In this document: piece by piece, positions 1 through 5,936 of the stretch
Position numbering within the stretch: position 1 is the stretch's first letter
Layout: each line of letters starts with the position of its first letter
NCBI GenBank assembly: GCA_000991645.1
Contig: LBRX01000021.1
Location: forward strand, 1-15,686
Source: Candidatus Moranbacteria bacterium GW2011_GWE2_36_40
GTDB taxonomy: Bacteria; Patescibacteriota; Minisyncoccia; Moranbacterales; GWC2-37-73
Length of the DNA stretch: 15,686 bases
Direction of reading: 5' to 3'
The notes under the pieces: generated by a model
The model's input: only the letters and a program-made list of their open reading frames with translations
Database searches by the model: none
What the model was told of the DNA's origin: nothing
Translations under genes and position numbers: made by a program

Positions 1-34
1 CAAATACGAACCCAAAATACAGAGCTAATTTGCC

Positions 35-57
35 AAAATGTCTAGGTATGACATTTT
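35..57. promoter_or_regulatory. Perfect 8-bp inverted repeat upstream of aspS
   Basis: AAAATGTC (35-42) and GACATTTT (50-57) are exact reverse complements around a 7-nt centre. The right half with its preceding bases (GTATGACATTT) recurs almost unchanged at 72-82 as GTATGTCATTT, and a TTGACA lies at 93-98. No T-run follows on either strand, so it is not an intrinsic terminator. It could be an operator, or the end of the gene to the left. No regulator can be named from the sequence. Confidence 0.35.
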
Positions 58-101
58 AAAAAAATTTCCAAGTATGTCATTTCTAAAAAACGTTGACAAA
101 T

Positions 102-163
102 TTCCACCGTGGAATTGCCTTTTTTGAGATATTAAGCTACAATCCCTAGGTAGATTAGGGGTT
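102..163 (+). promoter_or_regulatory. Putative aspS promoter with flanking palindromes
   Basis: A -35-like TTGCCT (115-120) and a -10-like TACAAT (138-143) are separated by 17 bp, which would put the transcript start near 150 and give a leader of roughly 90 nt before aspS. Directly upstream is the perfect palindrome TTCCAC-C-GTGGAA (102-114). Over the -10 and start point lies the stem AATCCCTA (141-148) / TAGGGGTT (156-163), with one G-T pair. A better -35 (TTGACA, 93-98) has no -10 at the right distance. The promoter is read by eye only. The palindromes could be operators or leader RNA structure. Confidence 0.4.
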
Positions 164-242
164 ATGTTAATAAAAATAATGAATAAAATGTAGTTGGTGT
201 TGAAATTTTTTGTTTCAAAATCAAACGTCAAAAGCTGAATTT

Positions 243-1658
243 ATGATGCGAACAAATATTATCGACACACCTAAGTTTGTTGGAAAAACTGTTAAGCTGC
301 AGGGCTGGGTGCACATTCGTCGTGATCATGGAAGGCTTATCTTCATTGATTTGCGTGATCGTAGTGGAATTATGCAAACAGTTGTTATTCCTGATCATGT
401 GGAGGCTCATGATAATGCAAAAAGACTTCGAAGTGAATTTGTTGTTGAGATGGAAGGTGTCGTGAAAGAGCGTCCAATGAGTGCAAAAAATGAAAAATCC
501 CCAACAGGAGGAGTGGAATTGGAAGTTGCTTCAATTAATATTCTTAATGAGGCAAAAACTGCACCATTTGAGATTGCTAAAGACACCAAGGATGTTGATG
601 AAAAGCTTAGATTGAAATATCGTTATCTGGACTTGCGATCAGAAAGAATGAAAAATAATATCTTGACCAGATATAAAGTCATTAAATTTTTTAGGGATTT
701 TCTTGATAGCCAGGGATTTATTGAGGTTGAAACTCCAATTCTTGGAAAAACAACCGCTGAGGGATCAAGGGATTATGTTGTGCCATCACGAATTTATAAG
801 GGAAAGTTTTATGCTCTTCCGCAATCACCACAACAGTATAAGCAACTCTTGATGGTTGCTGGAATTGAAAAATATTTTCAGATTGCGAGATGTTTTCGAG
901 ATGAGGACACGCGTGGTGATCGTCAACCCGAATTTACTCAATTGGATATGGAAATGAGTTTTGTTGAGCAAGAGGATGTTATGAATATCGTTGAAAAGAT
1001 GCTTATTGAGCTCGTGCAAAAACAGTTTCCAGAAAAAAGAATTCAAGAAATTCCTTTCCCACGTTTTTCATATAAGGAATCAATGGAGAAATATGGTAAT
1101 GACAAACCAGATATTAGGGAAGATAAAAATGATCCAAATCTCTTAGCTTTTTGCTGGGTTGTAGATTTTCCATTTTTTGAAAAAGATGAGGAATCTTCTA
1201 CTGGTTGGACATTTACGCACAATCCATTTTCCCGTCCGAAACCAGAATTTATGGATGATCTTATGAATAAGAAAAATATTGCGGATATTCTAACAACGCA
1301 ATATGACATTGTTCTTAATGGTTATGAGGCTGGTGGTGGAAGTATTAGAAATCATGAACCGAAAGCACTTCGTAAAGTTTTAGAAATTATGGGAATTTCC
1401 GAAGAAAATGTGCAACGAGATTATGGTCACATGCTTGAAGCGTTTAAATATGGGGCGCCTCCACACGGAGGAATTGCACCTGGTATTGATAGGTTGGTTA
1501 TGATTCTTCAAAATGAACCAAACATTCGAGAAGTTATTGCTTTTGCTAAAACAGGAGAAGCCGAAGATCCAATGATGGAAGCCCCAAGTGTTTTGGATGA
1601 AAAGCAGCTTATTGAGGCTGGCATAAAAATTGTTACCAAAAAGAAAAAAGTAATATAG
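243..1658 (+). CDS. aspS: Aspartyl-tRNA synthetase, compact form lacking the GAD domain
   Basis: This class II aminoacyl-tRNA synthetase charges tRNA with aspartate. Visible parts are the N-terminal OB-fold anticodon-binding domain (roughly residues 1-115), motif 2 (FRDEDTRGDRQPEFTQLD) and motif 3 with GIDR ending at R417. Bacterial AspRS enzymes are usually near 590 residues because a GAD domain sits between motifs 2 and 3. Here YGNDKPDIR (284-292) is joined by only about eight residues to LAFCWVVDFPFF, so that domain is missing and the protein is 471 residues. RRDHG has His at position 29, as in non-discriminating AspRS such as that of Pseudomonas aeruginosa, where E. coli has Leu. This suggests it may also make Asp-tRNA(Asn), to be amidated by GatCAB. 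I chose the ATGATG at 243 because homologues begin M(M)RT; the ORF stays open upstream to a TTG at 210. No Shine-Dalgarno sequence is visible. Confidence 0.95.
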   Translation: MMRTNIIDTPKFVGKTVKLQGWVHIRRDHGRLIFIDLRDRSGIMQTVVIPDHVEAHDNAKRLRSEFVVEMEGVVKERPMSAKNEKSPTGGVELEVASINILNEAKTAPFEIAKDTKDVDEKLRLKYRYLDLRSERMKNNILTRYKVIKFFRDFLDSQGFIEVETPILGKTTAEGSRDYVVPSRIYKGKFYALPQSPQQYKQLLMVAGIEKYFQIARCFRDEDTRGDRQPEFTQLDMEMSFVEQEDVMNIVEKMLIELVQKQFPEKRIQEIPFPRFSYKESMEKYGNDKPDIREDKNDPNLLAFCWVVDFPFFEKDEESSTGWTFTHNPFSRPKPEFMDDLMNKKNIADILTTQYDIVLNGYEAGGGSIRNHEPKALRKVLEIMGISEENVQRDYGHMLEAFKYGAPPHGGIAPGIDRLVMILQNEPNIREVIAFAKTGEAEDPMMEAPSVLDEKQLIEAGIKIVTKKKKVI

Positions 1659-1693
1659 ATTACTCTTTATTAAATAAAAAACAAAATATTTAT

Positions 1694-1731
1694 CCCCGTT
1701 AAATTCTCAGCCAGGGGTGAGTTTAATAGGG
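1694..1731 (+). repeat. Stem-loop repeat, copy 1 (between aspS and the MFS gene)
   Basis: The left arm CCCCGTTAAATTCTC (1694-1708) pairs with the right arm GAGTTTAATAGGG (1719-1731), with small bulges. It shares its GTTAAAT core and flanking C/G runs with three other copies (4513, 15141, 15314). It is the most diverged copy on the right side (TTTAATAGGG against ATTTAACGGG). The MFS start codon at 1741 is 9 bp downstream, and the right end supplies AGGGCAGGA, the only purine tract resembling a Shine-Dalgarno sequence for that gene. Confidence 0.55.
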
Positions 1732-1740
1732 CAGGAATCA

Positions 1741-2958
1741 ATGTCAAACAAAAAACACAAAGAAAATATTAATGAAGGTAAACTGAAATTAATAACGTTT
1801 ATTTCTTTTTTGCTTGGTTTTTCTCAATCACTCCTTGTTTATGTTGAATCGTCTTATTTCAAATTGTCTTTGGGTAGTGAAAATGTGAGCGTTTTCTATT
1901 TTTTGGCGTATGTTGTTTCATTGCTCGGTCTTTTGAATATGCATAAGCTTATAAAACGTTTGGGAAAATCAACAACTTTTTTTCTGCTTTTCTTTTTGCA
2001 AATTTTTGCCATGGCGGTGCTAATCATGGTTCCACCATCAATGCTTGGAATATTCTTATTGATGATAAATATTATTACATCATATTTAATGTATGTGGTT
2101 TTGGATATTATCATGGAGTCATATTCTGAAGATAAAAAATCAGGCAGAATACGCGGACTTCATTTGATGATTATTAGCGCTGGATTTATGCTTGGTCCGA
2201 TTCTTTCTACTCACATCTTGGAAACGTACGATTATTCCGGACTTTTTTTCTTATCAATGCTTATTAGCATGGTAATTTTTATTATTGGTCTTGTGGGCTT
2301 GCGCGGTGGGAATAATAAGTTTAATGGGAACATAACAATTCGTGATTTGGTGAAGAAAATTTTTGTAAACAAAAATTTAATGCGTATATATTGGGTTTCA
2401 TTTGTGTTGGAATTTTTCTATGCGCTGATGACCGTTTATACTCCACTATATTTGCTTGACTTGGGAATGTCTTGGAGTCAGATCGGAGTTATTTTTACAA
2501 TCATGCTCATCCCATTTATTTTGGTTAATTATCCTGTCGGAGTGCTTGCTGATAAAAAATTGGGTGAGAAGGAAATGATAATTTTTGGCTTGTTTGTGAT
2601 GGCTATTTCAACACTCAGCATTTTCTTTGTGACCAGCACATCAATTTTGGTTTGGGGTTTCGTGTTATTTTTAACCAGGATAGGTGCGGCAATGATAGAA
2701 ACACTTCGCGACTCTTATTTTTACAAAAGAATTGATGGTGATGATATGGATATTATAAGTTTTTTTAGAACATCTAGAAGTGTGGCGTATATAGCAGCCA
2801 CAGCAGTCTCTGCAATGCTTTTGGTTGTTTTCCCTGTTAAAGCAATGTTTTTATTTCTAACAATCGTAATTTTGTTGGCGCTTTATCCCGCGTTTACTTT
2901 GGTGGATAATAAAAGTGAGAGGGAGCTTGAGTTGGATAAGAAATATGTGCGAGCTTAA
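1741..2958 (+). CDS. MFS-family membrane transporter
   Basis: This 405-residue integral membrane protein has about twelve hydrophobic segments in two halves, the usual major facilitator superfamily layout and length. The MFS motif A is clear in the second half: G267-V-L-A-D271-K-K-L-G275-E-K-E, in the loop expected between helices 8 and 9. The equivalent loop in the first half (KLIKRLGKST) is only loosely similar. The N-terminus is short and lysine-rich and the tail (LELDKKYVRA) is charged, as for cytoplasmic ends. The substrate cannot be read from the sequence; drug or metabolite efflux is one possibility. A GTG at 1717 would add eight residues, but it lies inside the stem-loop repeat, so ATG 1741 with AGGA four bases upstream is preferred. 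scpA follows after 15 bp and could be co-transcribed. Confidence 0.85.
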   Translation: MSNKKHKENINEGKLKLITFISFLLGFSQSLLVYVESSYFKLSLGSENVSVFYFLAYVVSLLGLLNMHKLIKRLGKSTTFFLLFFLQIFAMAVLIMVPPSMLGIFLLMINIITSYLMYVVLDIIMESYSEDKKSGRIRGLHLMIISAGFMLGPILSTHILETYDYSGLFFLSMLISMVIFIIGLVGLRGGNNKFNGNITIRDLVKKIFVNKNLMRIYWVSFVLEFFYALMTVYTPLYLLDLGMSWSQIGVIFTIMLIPFILVNYPVGVLADKKLGEKEMIIFGLFVMAISTLSIFFVTSTSILVWGFVLFLTRIGAAMIETLRDSYFYKRIDGDDMDIISFFRTSRSVAYIAATAVSAMLLVVFPVKAMFLFLTIVILLALYPAFTLVDNKSERELELDKKYVRA

Positions 2959-2973
2959 TACCAAAATTACTTT

Positions 2974-3693
2974 ATGTCATATAACATTAAACTTGAACAA
3001 TTTGAGGGACCGCTTGATTTGCTTTTGCAACTTACCGAACAGCAAAAGTTGGATATAACCAGGGTAAGTCTGGCTCAAATTGCTGATCAATATCTGGAAT
3101 ACATAGCTCAAGCCAAGAATGTTACACTGGCTCATTTGGCTGATTTTTTGTCAGTGGCTTCAAGATTAATTTTGATTAAATCAAAAGCACTTCTTCCAAT
3201 GCTTGAATTTACTGAAGAAGAGGAGGAAGAGATTAAGGACTTGGAGCATCAGTTGGCTGAATATAAGAAATTTAAAGACGCTTCAAAAAATGTCGTAGTC
3301 ATGTTTGATTCTTCGCAAATTTGTTTTTCTCGTGAAGGTTTTTCTGGATTTGGAAAAGTTTTTTACCCCCCAGAAAAAATTGTCAGTGAAGATTTGCTGA
3401 AAGCTTTTAACAAAGTTCTTGGTGAAATTCCTGTGGTAGAAAAACTGGAAGAAGAAATGGTAAAGGAGATCCTGACGCTTGAGGATAAAATCGTGCATTT
3501 GCAAAATACTTTAAAAGAAAGAGCGCAAACATCATTTTCCGAACTTGTCGCAAATGCAAAAGATAAAGTTGAAATTGTGGTTTCATTTCTTGCCATGCTC
3601 GAATTGGTAAAGCAACGAATCATCTATGTGGAGCAAGGAGAATTATTTTCCGAAATACATCTTAAACATAAAGACAATAAAAGTATTACGTAA
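2974..3693 (+). CDS. scpA: Segregation and condensation protein A (kleisin)
   Basis: ScpA bridges the SMC dimer in the bacterial SMC-ScpAB condensin that compacts and segregates chromosomes. The family signature is at the N-terminus, FEGPLDLLLQL (10-20) followed by KLDI. The region SVASRLILIKSKALLP (60-75) is also typical. It leads into an acidic linker with six consecutive Glu (81-86). The C-terminal winged-helix that contacts the SMC head lies at about 185-230 (FLAMLELVKQRIIYVEQ). At 239 residues it is of normal length. scpB, often the next gene, does not follow here; the downstream gap is repetitive. There is no Shine-Dalgarno sequence before ATG 2974. Confidence 0.93.
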   Translation: MSYNIKLEQFEGPLDLLLQLTEQQKLDITRVSLAQIADQYLEYIAQAKNVTLAHLADFLSVASRLILIKSKALLPMLEFTEEEEEEIKDLEHQLAEYKKFKDASKNVVVMFDSSQICFSREGFSGFGKVFYPPEKIVSEDLLKAFNKVLGEIPVVEKLEEEMVKEILTLEDKIVHLQNTLKERAQTSFSELVANAKDKVEIVVSFLAMLELVKQRIIYVEQGELFSEIHLKHKDNKSIT

Positions 3694-3700
3694 TTGTGGT

Positions 3701-4018
3701 TCAAAAAAATGAAGGTTTGTTTTTGTTTTGCCTGTTTCCTTTTTCGGCACGCTTCGCAATCGAAGAACTATGATTGCTCGCTAAGAGTTCGCTGTCGCTC
3801 TCTGTTGCCTCGAAAGAAAACAGGCAAAACAAAACTACACCAATCTTTTTAGACTTAGAGCTATAACTTGCGTATGATTCGTCAAAAGTGAGTCGGGTAA
3901 AATCCATCTCGCTTTTTTCATATCCAAAATTTCTGCTTTCCCAGTCGGAAGAAGTTTGCGATTTTCGTGTATTAATAAAAAGAGAAAGAGTGTCGCAAAA
4001 AAAGTGGGAAAATATCAT
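3701..4018 (-). CDS. Doubtful reverse-strand ORF filling the scpA-SRPBCC gap
   Basis: An uninterrupted 105-codon ORF occupies nearly the whole gap on the strand opposite to every other gene here. The predicted product is rich in Ser, Lys and Phe. Its C-terminal third (about FCLFSFEATESDSELL through AKRAEKGNRQNKNKPSFF) is encoded by the long inverted repeat at 3721-3834. I recognise no domain and see no ribosome-binding site. An open frame this long is unlikely by chance in such AT-rich DNA, so it may be a decayed or element-encoded gene, but composition of the inverted repeat could also explain it. Low confidence that it is translated. Confidence 0.25.
   Translation of the reverse strand: MIFSHFFCDTLSLFINTRKSQTSSDWESRNFGYEKSEMDFTRLTFDESYASYSSKSKKIGVVLFCLFSFEATESDSELLASNHSSSIAKRAEKGNRQNKNKPSFF
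3721..3834. repeat. Long imperfect inverted repeat (29-bp arms) in the scpA-SRPBCC gap
   Basis: The left arm at 3721-3749 and the right arm at 3806-3834 are reverse complements at 25 of 29 positions, one further position being a G-T pair. The outer 17 bp (TTTTGTTTTGCCTGTTT) are perfect. The 56-nt centre contains a second hairpin, CTTCG-CAAT-CGAAG (3752-3765). Transcribed from either strand it would fold into a large stem-loop. There is no terminal T-run beyond the arm, so an ordinary intrinsic terminator is unlikely. It looks like an interspersed palindromic element. The rest of the gap (3835-4041) holds only a 7-bp inverted repeat, TTTGCGA (3955-3961) / TCGCAAA (3993-3999). Confidence 0.7.
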
Positions 4019-4041
4019 AATTATTAACGCAACATAAACAT

Positions 4042-4497
4042 ATGGAAGAAAAACTACACTTTGAAACAGTCATCAATGCGCCAGTGCGAAAAGTTTGGGA
4101 CACTATGCTTAATTTGGAAACCTACAAGCAGTGGACCAAGGCTTTCGAACCCACTTCATATTATGAAGGATCCTGGGAAAAGGGAAGCAAAATGAAGTTT
4201 CTAGGTACTGGTGGCAGTGGTATGCTTTCTGAAATTGCTGAAAACATTCCACAAAAATTCATCTCCATTAGGCACTTAGGGCTCGTGACAAACGGAGTGG
4301 AGGACACGACCAGTGAGGAATCCAAAAAGTGGAGCCAAGGAACTGAAAATTATACCTTTGTTGAAAATGGTTCAGAAACACTTTTGAAAATTGACCTTGA
4401 AATGAAGTCCTCAGAAGGAAGTAAAGAAATGAGCGCTATGTTTGGAGATATGTGGCCCAAGGCACTCAAAAAATTGAAGGAAATGTGCGAAGCCTAA
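4042..4497 (+). CDS. SRPBCC-domain protein (AHSA1 / polyketide-cyclase-like)
   Basis: This 151-residue protein has the START/Bet v1-like SRPBCC pattern. An initial strand (LHFETVINAPVRKVWDTML) leads into the helix with the usual APxxxVW motif, then LETYKQWTKAF. A string of strands follows (GSKMKFLGTGGSGMLSEIAENIPQKFISIRH), and a long C-terminal helix (MWPKALKKLKEMCEA) closes the hydrophobic pocket. Family members bind small hydrophobic ligands or act as co-chaperones; the ligand cannot be inferred. The next gene, a VOC protein, is 62 bp downstream on the same strand, and such pairs occur in accessory regions. Base composition is a little richer in G+C than the flanking housekeeping genes, a weak hint of acquisition. 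No Shine-Dalgarno sequence precedes ATG 4042. Confidence 0.75.
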   Translation: MEEKLHFETVINAPVRKVWDTMLNLETYKQWTKAFEPTSYYEGSWEKGSKMKFLGTGGSGMLSEIAENIPQKFISIRHLGLVTNGVEDTTSEESKKWSQGTENYTFVENGSETLLKIDLEMKSSEGSKEMSAMFGDMWPKALKKLKEMCEA

Positions 4498-4512
4498 CAA
4501 TTAATATTTAAT

Positions 4513-4550
4513 CCAGGTTAAATAGTGCAAAGTTTTGCAATTTAGCCGGG
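4513..4550 (+). repeat. Stem-loop repeat, copy 2 (just upstream of the VOC gene)
   Basis: The left arm CCAGGTTAAATAGTGCAAA (4513-4531) pairs with TTTTGCAATTTAGCCGGG (4533-4550) to give an almost continuous hairpin with a minimal loop. It shares the core GTTAAAT / ATTTA..CGGG and the following TAAA with the copies at 15141 and 15314. Relative to those, the left arm has GG where they have AG and the right arm has a matching GCC where they have AAC, so pairing is kept. The start codon of the VOC gene is at 4560, nine bases after the hairpin, which makes a 5'-leader role possible. Confidence 0.7.
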
Positions 4551-4559
4551 TAAAATCAT

Positions 4560-4976
4560 ATGAAAAATCCAAGACCCATACATTTTGAAATCAACGCAGT
4601 TGATCCTGAGCGAACGGCCAAATTCTATTCGGATGTGTTCGGGTGGAAGTTTGAAAAGTGGGAGACGCCGGAAGCTAACATGGACTATTGGATGGTTATG
4701 ACAGGCGACAAGGAAACCATGGGAATCAATGGTGGTATGAGCAAACAAGACCAGCCGCCTGCCAAAGGAGGAGCCAATTCATTCATCCCGACTATGGGAG
4801 TTTCCAATTTTGACGAATACCACCAAAAGATTCTTTCAGCTGGTGGAACAGTTCAGATGGAAAAGCATGAGATTCCATCTGTCGGTTTGCATGGATATTA
4901 CTATGACACCGAAGGCAACATCTTCGGCATCCTCGAACCATCAGAGGAGATGAAAAAAATGGGAGAGACGATGTAA
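4560..4976 (+). CDS. VOC-family (glyoxalase/bleomycin-resistance-like) protein
   Basis: This 138-residue protein has two paired beta-alpha-beta-beta-beta modules. The first begins PIHFEINAVDPERTAKFYSDVFGWKFEKW, the classic VOC opening in which H8 is the usual metal ligand. The second runs from about 75 (FIPTMGVSNFDEYHQKILSAGGTVQMEKHEI) to GYYYDTEGNIFGILEPS, where E126 is the usual C-terminal ligand. A His or Glu ligand at the start of the second module is not evident, so metal binding and catalysis are uncertain. Members include glyoxalase I, extradiol dioxygenases and antibiotic-binding proteins; the specific role cannot be assigned. The preceding stem-loop repeat ends nine bases before the start and supplies the only GGG upstream. 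A strong terminator follows the stop codon. The gene is GC-richer than most of the window. Confidence 0.82.
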   Translation: MKNPRPIHFEINAVDPERTAKFYSDVFGWKFEKWETPEANMDYWMVMTGDKETMGINGGMSKQDQPPAKGGANSFIPTMGVSNFDEYHQKILSAGGTVQMEKHEIPSVGLHGYYYDTEGNIFGILEPSEEMKKMGETM

Positions 4977-4983
4977 TGATTTC

Positions 4984-5015
4984 AAAACCCCTCGCCTTTG
5001 CGGTGAGGGGTTTTT
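4984..5015 (+). terminator. Intrinsic terminator after the VOC gene
   Basis: CCCCTCGCC (4988-4996) pairs with GGTGAGGGG (5002-5010), one G-T pair included, around the loop TTTGC, and is followed by TTTTT (5011-5015). It begins 11 bp after the VOC stop codon. AAAA precedes the stem, so it could also stop transcription from the opposite strand. This is the clearest terminator in the window. Confidence 0.88.
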
Positions 5016-5052
5016 GGTCTTGCATTGAATAATGAGTGTTTGACCATATCAC

Positions 5053-5081
5053 TATACATGGCCTTTTGGGCGTGGTAGAAT
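5053..5081 (+). promoter_or_regulatory. Putative radC promoter (extended -10)
   Basis: An extended -10 element, TGG-TAGAAT (5073-5081), lies 17 bp downstream of a weak -35, TATACA (5053-5058). Transcription would begin near 5088, about 19 nt before radC. Its position just after the terminator fits a new transcription unit. Confidence 0.45.
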
Positions 5082-5106
5082 TCATCTATAAATAAAAATT
5101 GATACT

Positions 5107-5754
5107 ATGAAAATAAAAGACATTGCAAAAGTTGATCGTCCAAGGGAAATCTTGGAAAAATATGGACCAGAAAAATTGTCAGATGCTCAGCTGCTGGCAA
5201 TTTTGCTTCGCACTGGAACGAAAGACTGCAATGTCATTGAACTTTCAAAAAAGATTCTTAAAAAATTTCCGAATGAAAAACTGCTTACTGCAACAATTGA
5301 AGATCTGAGTGAAATTCATGGACTGGGAAAAGTAAAAGCTTCTGAAATTTTGGCATGCCTTGAATTTGGAAAGAGAATTTTGAAAGACAAAAAATCAGCA
5401 CTCATTTTGTCTCCCAAAGATGTGTGGGAAAATTGCAAAGATATCCGCGACCACAAAAAAGAACATTTTGTGGTTTTCTTTTTAGACACTCGTAATCAAG
5501 AAATTCAACGAGAAATAATTTCCATTGGCACACTCAATGCCAACTTGGTGCATCCCCGCGAAGTTTTTGAACCAGCTATTAAACATTCTTGCGCCCAAAT
5601 CATCGTGGCTCACAATCATCCTTCCGGCAATCCAGAGCCATCGGATGATGACATTGCAATCACGAAACGCCTCCAAGAAGCAGGAAAGATTTTGGGAATT
5701 GAGGTTATTGATCACATTATTGTGACTAAAATGGCTTATTTAAGCATAAAATAA
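5107..5754 (+). CDS. radC: RadC-family JAB/MPN-domain protein
   Basis: This 215-residue protein has the standard RadC layout. The N-terminal segment (RPREILEKYGPEKLSDAQLLAILLRTGTK) is followed by a helix-hairpin-helix-like stretch (LSEIHGLGKVKASEI, about 67-81) and a C-terminal JAMM/MPN domain. The JAMM residues are all present: E152, H169-x-H171, S179 and D182, inside AHNHPSGNPEPSDDD. The domain is therefore likely to bind zinc. The biological role of RadC is unsettled. It was once linked to DNA repair, later work did not support that in some species, and homologues are common in mobile and defence contexts. The gene has its own probable promoter and no partner downstream, as 182 bp separate it from fic. 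No Shine-Dalgarno sequence is seen. Confidence 0.93.
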   Translation: MKIKDIAKVDRPREILEKYGPEKLSDAQLLAILLRTGTKDCNVIELSKKILKKFPNEKLLTATIEDLSEIHGLGKVKASEILACLEFGKRILKDKKSALILSPKDVWENCKDIRDHKKEHFVVFFLDTRNQEIQREIISIGTLNANLVHPREVFEPAIKHSCAQIIVAHNHPSGNPEPSDDDIAITKRLQEAGKILGIEVIDHIIVTKMAYLSIK

Positions 5755-5794
5755 TATAAAATAATTTCTAAAAGTTAGTTGGCATCTTTTGGTA

Positions 5795-5926
5795 TTATTC
5801 TAGTAAGAAGCCTAAAAATAGAATAAAATAATTTTAATTCCAGGACCTGGAATAAGCCCTGATGTTATTCTAGAAAGTACTTGCAAACTAGAATAAGTTG
5901 TGCTATAATTCTAGTAAATAGAATTA
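5795..5926. promoter_or_regulatory. Array of four inverted ATTCTAG-type half-site pairs upstream of fic
   Basis: Four inverted pairs follow one another. TTATTCTAG (5795-5803) pairs with TAGAATAA (5819-5826). ATTCCAGG and CCTGGAAT form a compact 17-bp palindrome at 5837-5853. TTATTCTAG (5865-5873) pairs with CTAGAATAA (5888-5896). TAATTCTAG (5906-5914) pairs with TAGAATTA (5919-5926). The shared half-site is ATTC(T/C)AG. The third pair flanks the -35 and the fourth overlaps the -10 and start point of the fic promoter, which is the arrangement expected of repressor operators. The likeliest binder is the Fic protein itself, which carries a C-terminal winged helix-turn-helix-like region; that is inference. 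Confidence 0.7.
5881..5909 (+). promoter_or_regulatory. Strong fic promoter (extended -10)
   Basis: TTGCAA (5881-5886), a 17-bp spacer and TATAAT (5904-5909) preceded by TGC make a near-consensus extended -10 promoter. Transcription would begin near 5916, about 20 nt before the fic start codon. It is embedded in the inverted half-site array, so strong transcription is probably held in check by a repressor. Confidence 0.75.
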
Positions 5927-5936
5927 ACGAAAAAAT

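Noticed and set aside
210..242. TTG start for aspS at 210
   Set aside because: Adds eleven residues not expected for AspRS; homologues begin at M(M)RT, matching ATG 243/246.
1717..1740. GTG start for the MFS gene at 1717
   Set aside because: The codon lies inside the stem-loop repeat, and ATG 1741 has an AGGA tract directly upstream.
3694..4041. tRNA or structured RNA gene in the scpA-SRPBCC gap
   Set aside because: The structure is one long palindrome with a nested hairpin; no cloverleaf, T-loop motif or known RNA motif could be found. No tRNA was seen in any other gap either.
4792..5085. Reverse-strand 97-codon ORF over the VOC gene and terminator
   Set aside because: It reads antisense through the conserved VOC C-terminus and the intrinsic terminator and shows no recognisable domain.
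5795..5926. CRISPR array upstream of fic
   Set aside because: The repeated units are only 7-9 bp inverted half-sites with irregular short spacing, not long direct repeats with uniform spacers, and no cas gene is present.
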